Part shown: piece after piece, positions 1 through 13,462 of the stretch | Numbering within the stretch: the stretch's first letter is position 1 | Layout of the letters: every line of letters starts with the position of its first letter | Source: Candidatus Acidiferrales bacterium | GTDB lineage: Bacteria > Acidobacteriota > Terriglobia > Acidiferrales > UBA7541 | NCBI GenBank assembly: GCA_025451835.1 | Contig: JANWJR010000055.1 | Coordinates: forward strand, 1 to 39,998 | DNA length: 39,998 bases | Reading direction: 5' to 3' | Position numbers and translations under genes: made by a program | Notes under the pieces: model-generated | Database searches by the model: none | What the model was told of the DNA's origin: nothing | What the model saw: only the letters and a program-made list of their open reading frames with translations

Positions 1-252
1 ATAATCCGGTTTCGTGCCACGGCCCACCTCCGTGCAAATTGATGTTTTGGATATAGAAAGCCTCAGACGTTAGAAGCCTGACTTAAAGTTCAACGCCGTG
101 AAGGCCACTAAATAACCTACCGCACCCCAACTTCGCCTCAACTCACACTCTGGCGGGCATTCTATATGACCCGGAGGACCGGAAGTCAAGGCGAATTTCA
201 AAAATCAGTGGATGATAAGCGTCTAGGGGTATGACTTGAGGTCAGAAAAGGG

Positions 253-280
253 GAGCGGCCGGTGGGGGTGCCGGCCGCTC
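253..280. other. Perfect 10-bp inverted repeat (GAGCGGCCGG-TGGGGGTG-CCGGCCGCTC), possible terminator or RNA hairpin
   Basis: Read directly; no T-tract follows, so intrinsic terminator function is unproven. Confidence 0.5.
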
Positions 281-721
281 GTGGGCATGGGGTGATGGAG
301 GTGCAAACATTCGAAGTGCTATCCAGCGCTGCGGCAATTGCCGCGCACCGCACAGAGCCTCGAATACTTGGTCAGTGTGCCTGTGCGGCGCGCGGGCGTC
401 GATAGGACGCTCGGTTCATTTCGTCCCGGTACGAAGGTACCCTTTGCGGCGTTCGCCGGAGTTGCGCCCGCGCGATCCCAAGGGAGACTGACGATGGCGT
501 GCAGCTCGAATGCGCGTACTACCCGCGTCCGGGCCGCGATACAAAGCCCCGTTTTTGTATCCCCAACTTCGACTCGACATAGTCCGCAGCCTTTCGGCTT
601 GATCGAGCAGCCTGTTTGCTCCTTGCAGAAAGTTGAACCCTTCGAAACGGGGTGGTAGGCTCGCGAAAGCAGCAGCTTCTGGCCTCGCGGATCGCGAGGA
701 ACTGTTAGCCGGTCATTTCCT

Positions 722-3634
722 GTGGGTGCGCCCCGAACACAAATCGATCGCGCGGCCGCTCTCGAAATTGAAGCACTCGCGACAGTGCGACAATTGCTCG
801 CCGAACTAGGAAGTGCGCGAGGACTTGAAGAGCTATCCGCGCGCGGAGCCGCCGCTCACCTCGAGCGGGAGCTGGGACTCGGCAGCCTTGAGCGGGTTGA
901 ACTGCTTGTGCGCCTGGGCGACGCCGCCGGCGTGCGGCTTCCCGATGCCGTGGTAACGAATGCCAATACCGTGCAAGATTTGATCGACGCGCTGGCGCGA
1001 GAAGAACCAGGCGCCGAACCGCCGCGTCAGTCAACGGCTGCTTTGACCGCGGCTGCTTTGACCGCGCCTGCTTCAGCTCCCATCCAGCTAGGTCTCGAAG
1101 AGAAAATCTGCAGCGCCCAAACATTAACTGAAATCCTGCGTTTGCGAGGCCTCGGCGAGCCTGCCCGCGCGCACATCCATCTGTACGAAGAAAACGATCA
1201 GCTTCGCACGATCACGTTCGGCGAGCTGTACCAACGCGCGACATCGGTGGCAAGAGAATTACTTCGCCGGGGGCTCGAACCGGAACAAACGGTGGCGATC
1301 ATGGTTCCGACGTGCGCCGAATTTTTCGCTGTGTTTGCGGGAATCCTTCTGGCCGGGGGAATTCCGGTCCCGATGTATCCGCCGTTCCGCGTCGACCGCA
1401 TCGAGGAGTACGCCGCCAGACAGTCCGCCATTTTAGGCAATGCCGAGGCGCGATTCCTGATCACGTTCCGGCAAGCCGAAGGTCTTGCGCGAATGCTTCG
1501 TCCCCGTGTGCCCACGCTGCGTGAAGTGCTGATCGCGGAATCACTCGCCACGATCCCGGCACGCCCGGAAAACCTGCAGCCCGCGACATGGCAGCCCGTT
1601 CAAGAACTCTCGCACGAGGCACGAGGCGGCGATATCGCGTTTCTGCAGTACACATCCGGGTCGACGGGGAATCCCAAGGGCGTAACGCTGACGCATGCGA
1701 ACCTGCTGGCGAACATTCGCGCGATTGTCGACGCGATCGAAATCGTGCCTGCTGACGTTGCGGCAAGCTGGCTGCCGCTCTATCACGACATGGGGTTGAT
1801 CGGCGCATGGTTTGTTCCGTTATTTACGGGCATCCCGGTGGTCATAATGTCGCCTCTGGCATTCCTGAGCCGGCCGGAGCGATGGCTGTGGGCCATCCAC
1901 CGGCACCGGGCTACGATCAGCCCGGCACCGAATTTCGCGTTCGAACTCTGCGTGCGAAAGATTGGGGAAAAAGATATCGAAGGATTGGATCTCAGTTCGT
2001 GGCGCGCGGCGCTCAACGGCGCGGAGCCGGTTCGCGCGGAGACTTTGAACCGGTTCGTGGACCGGTTTTCACGCTACGGGTTCCGTCGTGAAGCGCTGCT
2101 CGCCGTGTATGGACTGGCGGAGGCGTCTCTCGGCGTATCTGTTCCGAAAATCAATTCGGGATATCAGGTTGACCGTATCGAACGCGCGGCGTTTGAATCG
2201 CAGGGCCACGCGATTCCGGTTGCTGCGTGCGCGACGACCGCCCTCGAATTCGTGAGCGCGGGGCAGCCTCTTGCAAACGTCGAGGTTCGAATTGTGGCGG
2301 CGAACGGAAGCGATGCCGGCGAGCGAATGGAAGGAAATCTCTGGCTCCGCAGCCCGTCGATTATGAACGGTTACTATCGCAACGTGGAGGCGACGCGCGA
2401 TGTGATGCGGAGCGGCTGGCTGGATTCGGGAGATCGAGCCTATCTTGCTGCCGGCGAGCTTTATATCACCGGCAGAGCAAAAGATATCATCATCAAAGCA
2501 GGACGAAATCTCTATCCCCACGAAGTGGAACAAGTGGCGGGAGGAGTGCCTGGTGTTCGCGCGGGGTGCGTGGCTGCGTTCGGCGCCCCGGATGAGCGAA
2601 GTGGCACGGAGCGTTTGGTGGTGGCTGCGGAAGTTCGTGACATGGCTGATGCGAAACGTATCAGCCGGGAAATCGCGTCGGCTCTCGTTGAAGCGCTGGG
2701 GATTCCGCCCGATGCCGTCAAGTTACTGCCGACGCACTCGATTCCCAAGACTTCGAGCGGAAAACTCCGCCGCGGCGAGGCGCGACGGTTGTACCTGGAA
2801 GGCAGACTCGGCGCGAAACAATCGCCGGCATGGATGCAGGTCGCGCGCCTGGCGTCACGAAGCGCGGCTCCTCGCGCACGGGACGCTACCAAAAATGTCA
2901 CGCGGCGATTGGCTCAGATTCTCTACGGGCTGTACGCACTGGCCGTCTTCGCAATCGGGATGATTCCGTTGCGAATTGTCGTGCCGTTGATCTCAAAGCG
3001 CGAACGTGCTGCAAGATTCACACGCGCCGGAGCGAGGCTCATGTTACGCGCAGCCGGGATTCCGGTGCATTTTGAAGGAGAGCGTCTTCTGGGGGAAATC
3101 GCAAAATCAGGGCCGTGGATTTTTGCACCGAATCATTCGAGCTACCTGGACGTTCTCGTGACGATGGCGTGCCTGCCGGCAGGAGTGAGGTTTGTCGCGA
3201 AGGGCGAGATTGCCTCCATGCCGCTGGTGGGCAAAGTAGCCATGAAATCCGGGCAGTTGGTATTTGATCGAAACGATCCCCAGGCGCGGATCAGCCAGGC
3301 GAAGGCAGTGAATGCGGCGCTCGAGCGCGGGGAATCCGTTGTCATCTATCCGGAAGGGACATTCACGCCGGTTGCTGGTATTCGGCCATTTCAACTCGGA
3401 GCTTTCAAAGCGGCCGTGGATACTGGCCGGCCAATTTGCCCTGTTGCCGTACGCGGCGCGCGCCGGATTCTGCGCGATACCACCTATCTTCCGCGCCCGG
3501 GCAGCGTGACCGTGACATACGGGCAGCTCGTCACGCCGGATCGGAACGCCTCGAGCGAATGGAAGGAAACCATTCGATTGCGCGACTCTACGCGTGAGAT
3601 CATCGCGCGAAATGCCGGTGAACCGCTTCTCTAG
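722..3634 (+). CDS. Acyl carrier protein / fatty acyl-AMP ligase / 1-acyl-glycerol-3-phosphate acyltransferase (PlsC) fusion protein
   Basis: GTG start. N-terminal ACP-like segment (LGLGSLERVELLVRLG); adenylation motif FLQYTSGSTGNPKGVTLTHANL and GDRAYLAAGELYITGRAKDIIIKAGRNLYPHEVE; C-terminal PlsC-like NHSSYLD and YPEGTFTP motifs. Confidence 0.9.
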   Translation: MGAPRTQIDRAAALEIEALATVRQLLAELGSARGLEELSARGAAAHLERELGLGSLERVELLVRLGDAAGVRLPDAVVTNANTVQDLIDALAREEPGAEPPRQSTAALTAAALTAPASAPIQLGLEEKICSAQTLTEILRLRGLGEPARAHIHLYEENDQLRTITFGELYQRATSVARELLRRGLEPEQTVAIMVPTCAEFFAVFAGILLAGGIPVPMYPPFRVDRIEEYAARQSAILGNAEARFLITFRQAEGLARMLRPRVPTLREVLIAESLATIPARPENLQPATWQPVQELSHEARGGDIAFLQYTSGSTGNPKGVTLTHANLLANIRAIVDAIEIVPADVAASWLPLYHDMGLIGAWFVPLFTGIPVVIMSPLAFLSRPERWLWAIHRHRATISPAPNFAFELCVRKIGEKDIEGLDLSSWRAALNGAEPVRAETLNRFVDRFSRYGFRREALLAVYGLAEASLGVSVPKINSGYQVDRIERAAFESQGHAIPVAACATTALEFVSAGQPLANVEVRIVAANGSDAGERMEGNLWLRSPSIMNGYYRNVEATRDVMRSGWLDSGDRAYLAAGELYITGRAKDIIIKAGRNLYPHEVEQVAGGVPGVRAGCVAAFGAPDERSGTERLVVAAEVRDMADAKRISREIASALVEALGIPPDAVKLLPTHSIPKTSSGKLRRGEARRLYLEGRLGAKQSPAWMQVARLASRSAAPRARDATKNVTRRLAQILYGLYALAVFAIGMIPLRIVVPLISKRERAARFTRAGARLMLRAAGIPVHFEGERLLGEIAKSGPWIFAPNHSSYLDVLVTMACLPAGVRFVAKGEIASMPLVGKVAMKSGQLVFDRNDPQARISQAKAVNAALERGESVVIYPEGTFTPVAGIRPFQLGAFKAAVDTGRPICPVAVRGARRILRDTTYLPRPGSVTVTYGQLVTPDRNASSEWKETIRLRDSTREIIARNAGEPLL

Positions 3635-3804
3635 TATCTGCCAGCGCCGGAAACCCGCGCAAAAGCGATTGCATCTAAGTTCGTTCCAGCCTGATCGGGG
3701 TTTGCCATGGTTGGAAAGACTTTCGCGTTAGTGGGCAAACGGATACCATGGCGTGAGACACGAAAAGTATCTCGAAATGCAGGATTCCTTGGGAGGAATG
3801 ATCT

Positions 3805-4311
3805 ATGGTCCGCAAGCTGTCGCTATTGCTGGCGCTGGTTTTTGTAGCTTCAATTTCGGCTCGTGCGCAAGGGATCGCCGACAAAGTCGAGGCTTTCGGC
3901 GGATACTCCTTCGAGCGGTTCAGGGGCTCCCCGTCGGGTAATTTGAACGGCTGGGAGCTTTCGGGACAATACAAGGTCACTGATTGGCTGGGGGGAGTGG
4001 CTGATTTCGACGGCCATTCGGGCTCTCCGAATGGATTGCATGAGTCCGTGCACACGTACCTGTTCGGCCCGCAAGTGTCATTTCCCGCGCGGATTTCTCC
4101 TTTTGCCCATGTGCTGTTCGGTGGCGCGCACATCAGCCGGGACGGATTGTCTCTTTCCTCGTTTGCGACGGCGATTGGCGCTGGGATCGATGCGCGAATC
4201 GCGCATGGAATTTCGTGGCGCGTGATCCAGGGAGATTACGTCCACACGCACTTTTTTGGAAGCGCGCAAAACAGCGCACGGCTCTCGACAGGCATCGTCA
4301 TACATTTCTGA
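3805..4311 (+). CDS. Outer membrane beta-barrel family protein
   Basis: Signal peptide (MVRKLSLLLALVFVASISARAQ), alternating amphipathic strands, terminal aromatic F. Confidence 0.7.
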   Translation: MVRKLSLLLALVFVASISARAQGIADKVEAFGGYSFERFRGSPSGNLNGWELSGQYKVTDWLGGVADFDGHSGSPNGLHESVHTYLFGPQVSFPARISPFAHVLFGGAHISRDGLSLSSFATAIGAGIDARIAHGISWRVIQGDYVHTHFFGSAQNSARLSTGIVIHF

Positions 4312-4317
4312 GCTGAA

Positions 4318-5082
4318 CTACATCACGAAATTTACGGTGACGTAGGTTTCAACCTCGACAGGCTGGCCATCCAGCCGCGTAGGGCGGTATCGCCATTGGC
4401 GCACGGCGGCAAGCGCTGCCTGCACGAGGATGGGATTGCCACTAAGCACCGTCAGATTGCGAACGCCTCCGTCCGTGCTGATGATTGCACGCAGCTCCAC
4501 GGTGCCGGAAAGCCTCATGATTTTTGCCGCTGACGGATACGCGGGCTCAACGCGGTGAATCAGCGCCGCTTCCATGACGCCTTCGCTGATGCGCCGCAGC
4601 TCGGTTGGCTTTTCGGGAGGGCGAGGCGGATTCGGCATGACTGGACCATTTCCCGTCGCGCCGGGAATCACGGGGCCGGAGTTCGCATCGCCGGGGCGCC
4701 GATCGTCGGCGCCGCCCGTCTCGATCTCCAGCGGTGGTCCCTGGCTCGCTGCGGCTATGTGAAGTGGGACGTGGGGCGGCTGAAGGATGGGTGGCGGATC
4801 GGCAATTGGTGTGTGCCTGCGTGTCGGTGGATGCGAATTGGCATGGGCACTTAGAGCGCTTGCGTTGCCGCCGGGATATGGCGGGACGGGAGTCACGACG
4901 TAGCGCGCAGGCAACGCGCCCGGCATGAGCAGCGGCCAGAGAAATACGCTGGCAACAAGAAAGCATTCGAGCGCAATCGAGAGAGCCAGCGCCTCTCTTC
5001 GCAAGCGGCGAGCTCGTTGGCGAGTTTCCGAGTCGCTTTCCAGCAGACATTCCGTCAGTCTTTCCGGGCCGCACATGGACAC
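4318..5082 (-). CDS. Energy transducer TonB family protein
   Basis: N-terminal TM helix, Pro-rich linker, C-terminal TonB-like domain (AYPSAAKIMRLSGTVELRAIISTDGGVRNLTVLSGNPILVQAALAAVRQWRYRPTRLDGQPVEVETYVTVNF). Confidence 0.88.
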   Translation of the reverse strand: MSMCGPERLTECLLESDSETRQRARRLRREALALSIALECFLVASVFLWPLLMPGALPARYVVTPVPPYPGGNASALSAHANSHPPTRRHTPIADPPPILQPPHVPLHIAAASQGPPLEIETGGADDRRPGDANSGPVIPGATGNGPVMPNPPRPPEKPTELRRISEGVMEAALIHRVEPAYPSAAKIMRLSGTVELRAIISTDGGVRNLTVLSGNPILVQAALAAVRQWRYRPTRLDGQPVEVETYVTVNFVM

Positions 5083-5375
5083 ACCTCCTCCGTTGGCTCT
5101 TCACAAAGCAAGTGAATCGTGGCGGCGTGTGTGGAAACGCCGCCATAGCCCGATCTCGGAGTTCACGCGACCTCTGATTGGATAGACACCAAAGTTGTAC
5201 CGGTGTGCCCGGCTGTCTGCCAGGCTGTACGTGAGCTTTAGAGCTTCCTGGGAGATTCCCATTAAGGTTTTTAATTTGTTGGAGTTGCAAATTTCAGTGA
5301 GTTGATGCATCACTTTGCTGCGAATACACGTCTAATCGAGTGAAATGACCCTTTCGGGGTTTGAGGTAAGGCATC

Positions 5376-5690
5376 ATGAACAAACCTTCTCTTGAGACAG
5401 TAGGCGTGCGGTACACCGGATGGGCCGCGCTCAATCGCGACCCGCTCGAAGATCATGTTGAGTACACTTGCCCTCATTGTGGAGCACGGGGAGCCAAATC
5501 GGCTCGGCGTCCGCGGTCGGCTTATCATTTTTCGGACGGGTTCGTGCAGGACCTGCAGGGCGAAGCGACGACATGCCGCAATTGCAAGCAATCGTTCCGC
5601 GTGTCGCCGGTGGTGATGCTGCACGACCAGGACGAAAAGCGGCGATTCAAAGCGGTCTTCTCGGCGGATCTCGAAGTCTCGTCTAATTGA
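5376..5690 (+). CDS. Small hypothetical protein with two CxxC motifs (possible zinc ribbon)
   Basis: CPHCGA...CRNCK; GAGGTAAGG ribosome-binding site upstream of ATG. Confidence 0.65.
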   Translation: MNKPSLETVGVRYTGWAALNRDPLEDHVEYTCPHCGARGAKSARRPRSAYHFSDGFVQDLQGEATTCRNCKQSFRVSPVVMLHDQDEKRRFKAVFSADLEVSSN

Positions 5691-5716
5691 CTCGGGTTTG
5701 TCGTTGAATCAATGCG

Positions 5717-5737
5717 CAAGCAACTGCCAGTTGCTTG
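5717..5737. repeat. Inverted repeat CAAGCAACT-GCC-AGTTGCTTG in a convergent intergenic region
   Basis: Perfect 9-bp stem, 3-nt loop, between convergent genes ending at 5690 and 5808. Confidence 0.6.
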
Positions 5738-5747
5738 GCGTTGTAGC

Positions 5748-5765
5748 GCCGAGCTTTAGCTCGGC
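5748..5765. repeat. REP-like palindrome GCCGAGCTTTAGCTCGGC
   Basis: Near-perfect hairpin in the convergent intergenic gap; similar layout to GCCGGGCTGAAGCCCGGC at 28276. Confidence 0.55.
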
Positions 5766-5807
5766 ATGCCGCCGTGACGCGCGCTCCGCGTATTTCTCCG
5801 CGGTCTG

Positions 5808-6692
5808 CTAGCGGCGATCCCAATCCGCATCTAGGTTCAGGTGGTGATTCTCCATGTCTGCGCGGACCTGCTCGAACGCGTCGTCAACGTTATCCACGAA
5901 TTGCAGCAGCTTGTATTCTCGCTGGCTGATCGTTCCTGTGCGCACCATGTGCTTCCAATCGAGCACTTTGTCCCAGTATTGCCTCCCGTAAATCAAGATT
6001 AAGTGGTGCGAAGAAAGCTTTCCCGTTTGCAACAGCGTCAACATTTCCCACAGCTCATCCATGGTGCCGAAGCCACCCGGAAAAACGATGAGCGCTTTGG
6101 CCATCTGCGCGAACCACAGCTTGCGCATGAAGAAGTAATGGAAGCAGAAGTTCAGCTCGGGCGAAATATAGGGATTGGGGCGCTGCTCGTGAGGAAGCTG
6201 GATGCTCAAGCCGACGGATGATCCGCCCGCTTCAGCGGCGCCGCGGTTGGCTGCTTCCATGATTCCCGGACCGCCTCCCGAGCAGATCACGAACCGCTTC
6301 GGCTGCGTGCCGAGCGTCATGGCCCAGGAAGTGATGCGGCGGGAGAGCTCGCGCGCTTCTTCGTAGTAACGCGACATCTGCACGATCGAGCGTGCCGCGC
6401 CGACTTTCAGCCTCCATTCGTGGGTGCGGCGGCCTCGTGCGGCAGCCCGGACTTTCTTCAGGTCCGCGAGGGCGCGGTCCCGCGGCTGGATGCGCGCCGA
6501 TCCAAACATCACGATGGTGTCTCCCACATTTTCCTGACGAAGGCGTTTGAGCGGATCCAGGTATTCCGCCAGAATCCGCAATGGCCGTGCCGTGAGACTC
6601 TCCATGAATTTCGTGTCTTGATATGCAAGCTTGGACATCAGCAGATGACCACGGCGATTCATGAAGTTCCCCCTTAGGTTAGAACGCAACAT
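5808..6692 (-). CDS. LOG family protein (TIGR00730-type Rossmann fold, nucleotide phosphoribohydrolase-like)
   Basis: Conserved SGGGPGIMEAANRGA and PGGFGTMDELWE motifs; the start may be a downstream ATG. Confidence 0.88.
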   Translation of the reverse strand: MLRSNLRGNFMNRRGHLLMSKLAYQDTKFMESLTARPLRILAEYLDPLKRLRQENVGDTIVMFGSARIQPRDRALADLKKVRAAARGRRTHEWRLKVGAARSIVQMSRYYEEARELSRRITSWAMTLGTQPKRFVICSGGGPGIMEAANRGAAEAGGSSVGLSIQLPHEQRPNPYISPELNFCFHYFFMRKLWFAQMAKALIVFPGGFGTMDELWEMLTLLQTGKLSSHHLILIYGRQYWDKVLDWKHMVRTGTISQREYKLLQFVDNVDDAFEQVRADMENHHLNLDADWDRR

Positions 6693-6791
6693 TCATTCTA
6701 GTACCGTTCCCGGCGGTTGCGAGTCTGCGCGCGTGGCGGGGTTTGTGTTCAGCCAACATGCAACGCAGCCGTGGCCCAAGGAATCAGATAA

Positions 6792-7958
6792 GTGAGCCAC
6801 AAGGTGCGATCGCCAAAAGCAATTTACGGGATTTTGTTGTTTGCTCTGATGGGGCTTGTTTCGTCGACGTTCGGCCCGGCGGCATGGGGCCAGGGAGAGC
6901 TGGAAGGGCCGATTCGTCCCAAGTCCGGTGTCCAGCCGCAACCGATGCCGAAAGCGGAGCAGGAGAGGCGTGCGATACGGTCGCAAGTGAACGAAGTGAT
7001 CGCTCCGATTACGGTTCGGAACGCGTCTGGCGAAATGGTTCTCGACCTCGCGAAAAATAATTTCCGCGTTTTCGACAATGGCACAGAGCAAAAAATCGAC
7101 CATTTCGACCTCGGCGGCGAACCGTTCTCGATCGTGCTCGCCGTCGAAACCAGCTCGCACATCGACGCACTCATGCCACAGGTTCGCAAGACGGGCATCA
7201 TCTTCACGCAAACCGTGATGGGACAGACTTCGGAAGCAGCCGTCATCGGCTACGACGATTCCGTGCTGTTGCTGCATGGGCTCACCACCGACCCAGATGC
7301 CATTCAGAGCGTAATCAATAATCTTCGCGAAGGCACCGACGGTTCGCGCGTGTACGACGCCATGGCCAAGGGAATTTCAATACTCGAGAAGCGTCCGGCC
7401 GCTCGCCGGCGGATTCTGGTGGTCATGGGAGAAGCGCGGGATACTGGCAGCGAAAATAAGTTGGGCGAGGTTCTGCGCCATGCGGAGCTTGCGAACGTCA
7501 CGATCTATTCGATCGGCTTGAGCACCACGATGGCCGAATTGCGCGCCAAGCCCAGCCAGGCGCAGCCTCCCGGAATTGGTCCTCCGGGAACTTATCCCAC
7601 ACCGTTGCCGCCCGGAACCCTTCAGACGCCGGATAACGAAGCCGCTGTGTACGGCAATATGGACTTGATGGGACTTGCCGTGTGGCTGCTGAAAACGGGT
7701 AAAAATGCGGTCGGGCCAAATTCACTGGCTGTGGCAAGCAAAGCCACGGGCGGCCTGCACGTGAACACACTGAAAGACCGCTCGATCGAAAAGGCCATGG
7801 ACGAAATCGGCGGCGAGCTTCACGCGCAGTACTCGATCAGCTACCGGCCGAAAGATGATGAGCCGTCCGGCTACCATGAGATCAAAATCACCGTGGACCG
7901 TCCGAACGTCACCGTGCGCACCCGCCCGGGTTACTACATTCCCCCGCCGGAATCGTAG
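6792..7958 (+). CDS. VWFA domain-containing protein
   Basis: Signal-like N-terminus; VWFA-like segment (SIVLAVETSSHIDAL...VIGYDDSVLLLHGLTTD...GSRVYDAMAKGISILEKRPAARRRILVVMGEARDTGSE); C-terminal YSISYRPKDDEPSGYHEIKITVDRPNVTVRTRPGYY, common in acidobacterial VWFA proteins. Confidence 0.82.
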   Translation: MSHKVRSPKAIYGILLFALMGLVSSTFGPAAWGQGELEGPIRPKSGVQPQPMPKAEQERRAIRSQVNEVIAPITVRNASGEMVLDLAKNNFRVFDNGTEQKIDHFDLGGEPFSIVLAVETSSHIDALMPQVRKTGIIFTQTVMGQTSEAAVIGYDDSVLLLHGLTTDPDAIQSVINNLREGTDGSRVYDAMAKGISILEKRPAARRRILVVMGEARDTGSENKLGEVLRHAELANVTIYSIGLSTTMAELRAKPSQAQPPGIGPPGTYPTPLPPGTLQTPDNEAAVYGNMDLMGLAVWLLKTGKNAVGPNSLAVASKATGGLHVNTLKDRSIEKAMDEIGGELHAQYSISYRPKDDEPSGYHEIKITVDRPNVTVRTRPGYYIPPPES

Positions 7959-8026
7959 ACGGTAGCGTTCCCCGCAAGCATGCAGCGGACGCTTTTGTAA
8001 CGCTGACTCGGGCGCGGCCATGCACG

Positions 8027-10702
8027 CTAGCTCTTTTCCGGTTCGAGTGGCAAAGCAGCGACGACGACGGCGGATTCCTCTTCGAGGATTGCAGCGGCTG
8101 CGGCGATGCGGTCGCCTTCTTCGAGGCGCAGCAAGCGGACGCCTTGAGTCGATCGGCCGGCTTCGCGAATTTCCGCCGAGTGCACGCGGATCACCTTGCC
8201 CTGGCCTGTGATGATCATCACGTCGGAATCTTCGCGCACCTGGAGCGCCGCGACAACAGCGCCATTTCGATCGGTTGACTTCAAGTTGATCACGCCCTTG
8301 CCACCGCGCGACGTGACGCGATATTCGGCGAGCGGCGTGCGCTTGCCATAACCCTTTTCGGCGACGGTAAGCATCAGCGACGTGAGCGATTCGCGGATGT
8401 GGTCGCTTTCGAGTTCGTCGAGGTTCCGCGTGGTCTGCTTGTATTCCTTCTCGATGATTCCGAAATCGGGCTGCGCGGCATCCATCGAGACCACGAAATC
8501 GTCTTTTGCAAGGTCCATTCCGTTGACGCCGCCAGCAGCGCGGCCCATCGAGCGAACCTCGGTCTCGCGGAATAGAATCGCCTGGCCGTCGCGGCTGGCG
8601 AGAAAAATCATCTGCTTGCCGTCGGTGAGCTTCGCGCCGATCAATTCATCGCCGGGTTCGAGATTAATCGCGATGATGCCGGACGGACGCGGATTTGAAA
8701 ATTCGGCGATGGCGGTTTTTTTCACGGTGCCATTGCGCGTGGCAAGAAAGACGAATTTGTCCTCCTGCTCGAGGCTCCTTACCGACACGACGGCCGTCAA
8801 CTTCTCGCTTTCCTGAAAACGCACCAGGTTTCCAATCGCTTTTCCGCGCGTGGCGGCCGCGGCTTCGGGAATTTCGTACACCTTCAGCCAGTAGATGCGG
8901 CCTTTTGAGGTGAACAGCAGGATGTAACTGTGCGCGGACGCCACGAAAAGGTGCTCGACGAAATCCTCTTCGCGCGTTCGGGCGCCGATGCGGCCCTTGC
9001 CGCCGCGCGATTGATGGCGGTAAACGTCCACCGACGTGCGCTTGATGTAGCCGGCGTGGCTGACGGTGATGGCCATCTCTTCGTCCTTGATCAAATCTTC
9101 GAGCTTGATTTCCTCGACGCGGTCGACGATTTGCGTGCGCCGCTCGTCGCCATAGGATTTCAGCACTTCGCGCAACTCGGCGACGATCACGGCTTTCAAC
9201 TTTTTCTCGCTGGCAAGAATTTCGCTCAGCTCGGCGATGCGATCTCGGATTTCCTTCAGTTCCTTGAGAATTTCGTCCACGGAAAGCTGCGTGAGCCGGT
9301 GCAACTGCAGTTCGAGGATGGCGTCAATCTGGACGTAGCTGAGCCCCAGGCCTTCGCCGGAACTGGCAACCGTAATCCCATATTTCTTTGCGTCGAGCTT
9401 CACGCCTCGAACCGTGGTTTCTTTCCCGCCGACCAGGACCTTAATGGACTTATTTTCGAAGAATTCGTGCAGGTTCTCGCGGGCATTTGCTCGGCTCGAC
9501 GAACCGCGAATGATTTTGATGACGTCGTCAATGTGGTCGAGAGCGATCCGGTAGCCGAGCAAAATATGCTCGCGGTCCCGTGCTTTTCGCAGTTCGTATT
9601 GCGTGCGGCGGCGGACCACATCCACGCGGTGCTCGATAAAAAGGCGCAGCAGTTCGACGAGGCCCAACTCGCGCGGCTGGCCGCCGACAATCGCGAGCAG
9701 GATCATGCCGAACGATTCCTGCATTTGCGTATGCTTAAAGAGTGCGTTGAGGATGATCTGCGGCTCTTCGTCGCGTTTTACCTCGACGACGATGCGCATT
9801 CCATCGCGGTCGCTTTCATCGCGAATGTCGGCAATGCCTTCGATCTTCTTGTTCTGAATCAGCTCGGCGATGTGTTCGATCAGCCGCGCCTTGTTCACCT
9901 GGTAAGGCAATTCGGTGACGACGATATCCTGGCGATCCTTGCCGCGCTGCTCGATGGCGGCCTTCGCGCGCACTTGAAACGATCCACGCCCGGTTTTATA
10001 GGCCTGCTCGATTCCTTCGCGGCCGTAGATGTAGCCGCCGGTCGGAAAATCAGGACCCGGAACGAGCTTCATCACTCTTTTGAGGTTTACATCCGGCTCT
10101 TCGATCATCAAGATTGCGGCTTCGACGGTTTCTTTCAGGTTGTGCGGCGGAATGTTGGTGGCCATGCCGACGGCGATTCCGCTCGAACCGTTAACCAACA
10201 AATTCGGGATGCGCGTGGGAAGAACGACCGGTTCGTGCTCGCTTTCGTCGAAATTGGGAACGAAATCAACCGTTTCCTTTTCGATGTCCGCAAGCATCTC
10301 TTCAGCGATTTTCGAAAGGCGCGCTTCGGTGTAGCGCATGGCCGCCGGCGGATCGCCGTCCACGGACCCGAAGTTGCCTTGGCCGTCAACCAGCGGATAG
10401 CGCATGTTGAAATCTTGCGCCAAGCGCACGAGAGCGTCGTAGACAGGCGAATCGCCGTGCGGGTGGAACTTGCCGAGCACTTCGCCGACGATCTTCGCGC
10501 ACTTGCGGTAGGCCTTCGTCGAAGTCAGCCCGAGCTCGTACATCCCGAAAAGAATTCGCCGGTGCACCGGCTTGAGGCCGTCGCGCACGTCCGGAAGCGC
10601 GCGCCCAATGATTACGCTCATGGCGTAATCGAGGTACGACTTCTTCATTTCGGATTCGATGTCTACCGGCGTCAGTATTTGCTGGCTCGTCTCGTCTGCC
10701 AT
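8027..10702 (-). CDS. gyrA: DNA gyrase subunit A
   Basis: Full-length match to Gyr[55 protein letters not shown], GyrA-box-like QSRGGKGR. Confidence 0.98.
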   Translation of the reverse strand: MADETSQQILTPVDIESEMKKSYLDYAMSVIIGRALPDVRDGLKPVHRRILFGMYELGLTSTKAYRKCAKIVGEVLGKFHPHGDSPVYDALVRLAQDFNMRYPLVDGQGNFGSVDGDPPAAMRYTEARLSKIAEEMLADIEKETVDFVPNFDESEHEPVVLPTRIPNLLVNGSSGIAVGMATNIPPHNLKETVEAAILMIEEPDVNLKRVMKLVPGPDFPTGGYIYGREGIEQAYKTGRGSFQVRAKAAIEQRGKDRQDIVVTELPYQVNKARLIEHIAELIQNKKIEGIADIRDESDRDGMRIVVEVKRDEEPQIILNALFKHTQMQESFGMILLAIVGGQPRELGLVELLRLFIEHRVDVVRRRTQYELRKARDREHILLGYRIALDHIDDVIKIIRGSSSRANARENLHEFFENKSIKVLVGGKETTVRGVKLDAKKYGITVASSGEGLGLSYVQIDAILELQLHRLTQLSVDEILKELKEIRDRIAELSEILASEKKLKAVIVAELREVLKSYGDERRTQIVDRVEEIKLEDLIKDEEMAITVSHAGYIKRTSVDVYRHQSRGGKGRIGARTREEDFVEHLFVASAHSYILLFTSKGRIYWLKVYEIPEAAAATRGKAIGNLVRFQESEKLTAVVSVRSLEQEDKFVFLATRNGTVKKTAIAEFSNPRPSGIIAINLEPGDELIGAKLTDGKQMIFLASRDGQAILFRETEVRSMGRAAGGVNGMDLAKDDFVVSMDAAQPDFGIIEKEYKQTTRNLDELESDHIRESLTSLMLTVAEKGYGKRTPLAEYRVTSRGGKGVINLKSTDRNGAVVAALQVREDSDVMIITGQGKVIRVHSAEIREAGRSTQGVRLLRLEEGDRIAAAAAILEEESAVVVAALPLEPEKS

Positions 10703-10711
10703 TTTTCCTCG

Positions 10712-10963
10712 TTACATTCGTTTTGAAGCCCGATCGAGTACATACGCTTTCACGGTTTCGAAGGCCGAGGCGCTGTTCGTGAATCGTTCCCTCGCGAAAT
10801 GATCGTGGAGATGGCCCAGAAACGCGTCGCGCTCGGCATCGTTTGTGAATTCGACCGCAACGCCCTGTTCGGTATCCGGCGCGTCAGTGGGTGTGGCACG
10901 AAACTCCGAGCAGCTCAACCCGCGCAGCCCCGGCAAAATCTTCCACGTCAGTTGGTGAATCAC
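10712..10963 (-). CDS. Small hypothetical protein (possible Dabb-like alpha/beta-barrel)
   Basis: Fits between gyrA and gyrB on the same strand with plausible composition; family call is weak. Confidence 0.5.
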   Translation of the reverse strand: MIHQLTWKILPGLRGLSCSEFRATPTDAPDTEQGVAVEFTNDAERDAFLGHLHDHFARERFTNSASAFETVKAYVLDRASKRM

Positions 10964-11038
10964 AATCGTTGCGTCGCTTCAAACCAAGTTTCCAGCGCCT
11001 TTCTATTGTTTTGCAGGTCGCGGTTTTAACTGCGCTTC

Positions 11039-13462
<2,424 letters not shown>

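Noticed and set aside
338-658. 106-aa ORF in the left-edge region, plus a short reading DDGVQLECAYYPRPGRDTKP reminiscent of a hydrolase start
   Set aside because: No convincing coding pattern and the hydrolase-like reading is too short and stops quickly; could be a remnant but not supportable here.
8930-10726. 598-aa plus-strand ORF opposite gyrA
   Set aside because: Antisense to an unambiguous gyrA; long antisense ORFs are expected from codon bias in GC-rich DNA. Translation has no recognisable domain.
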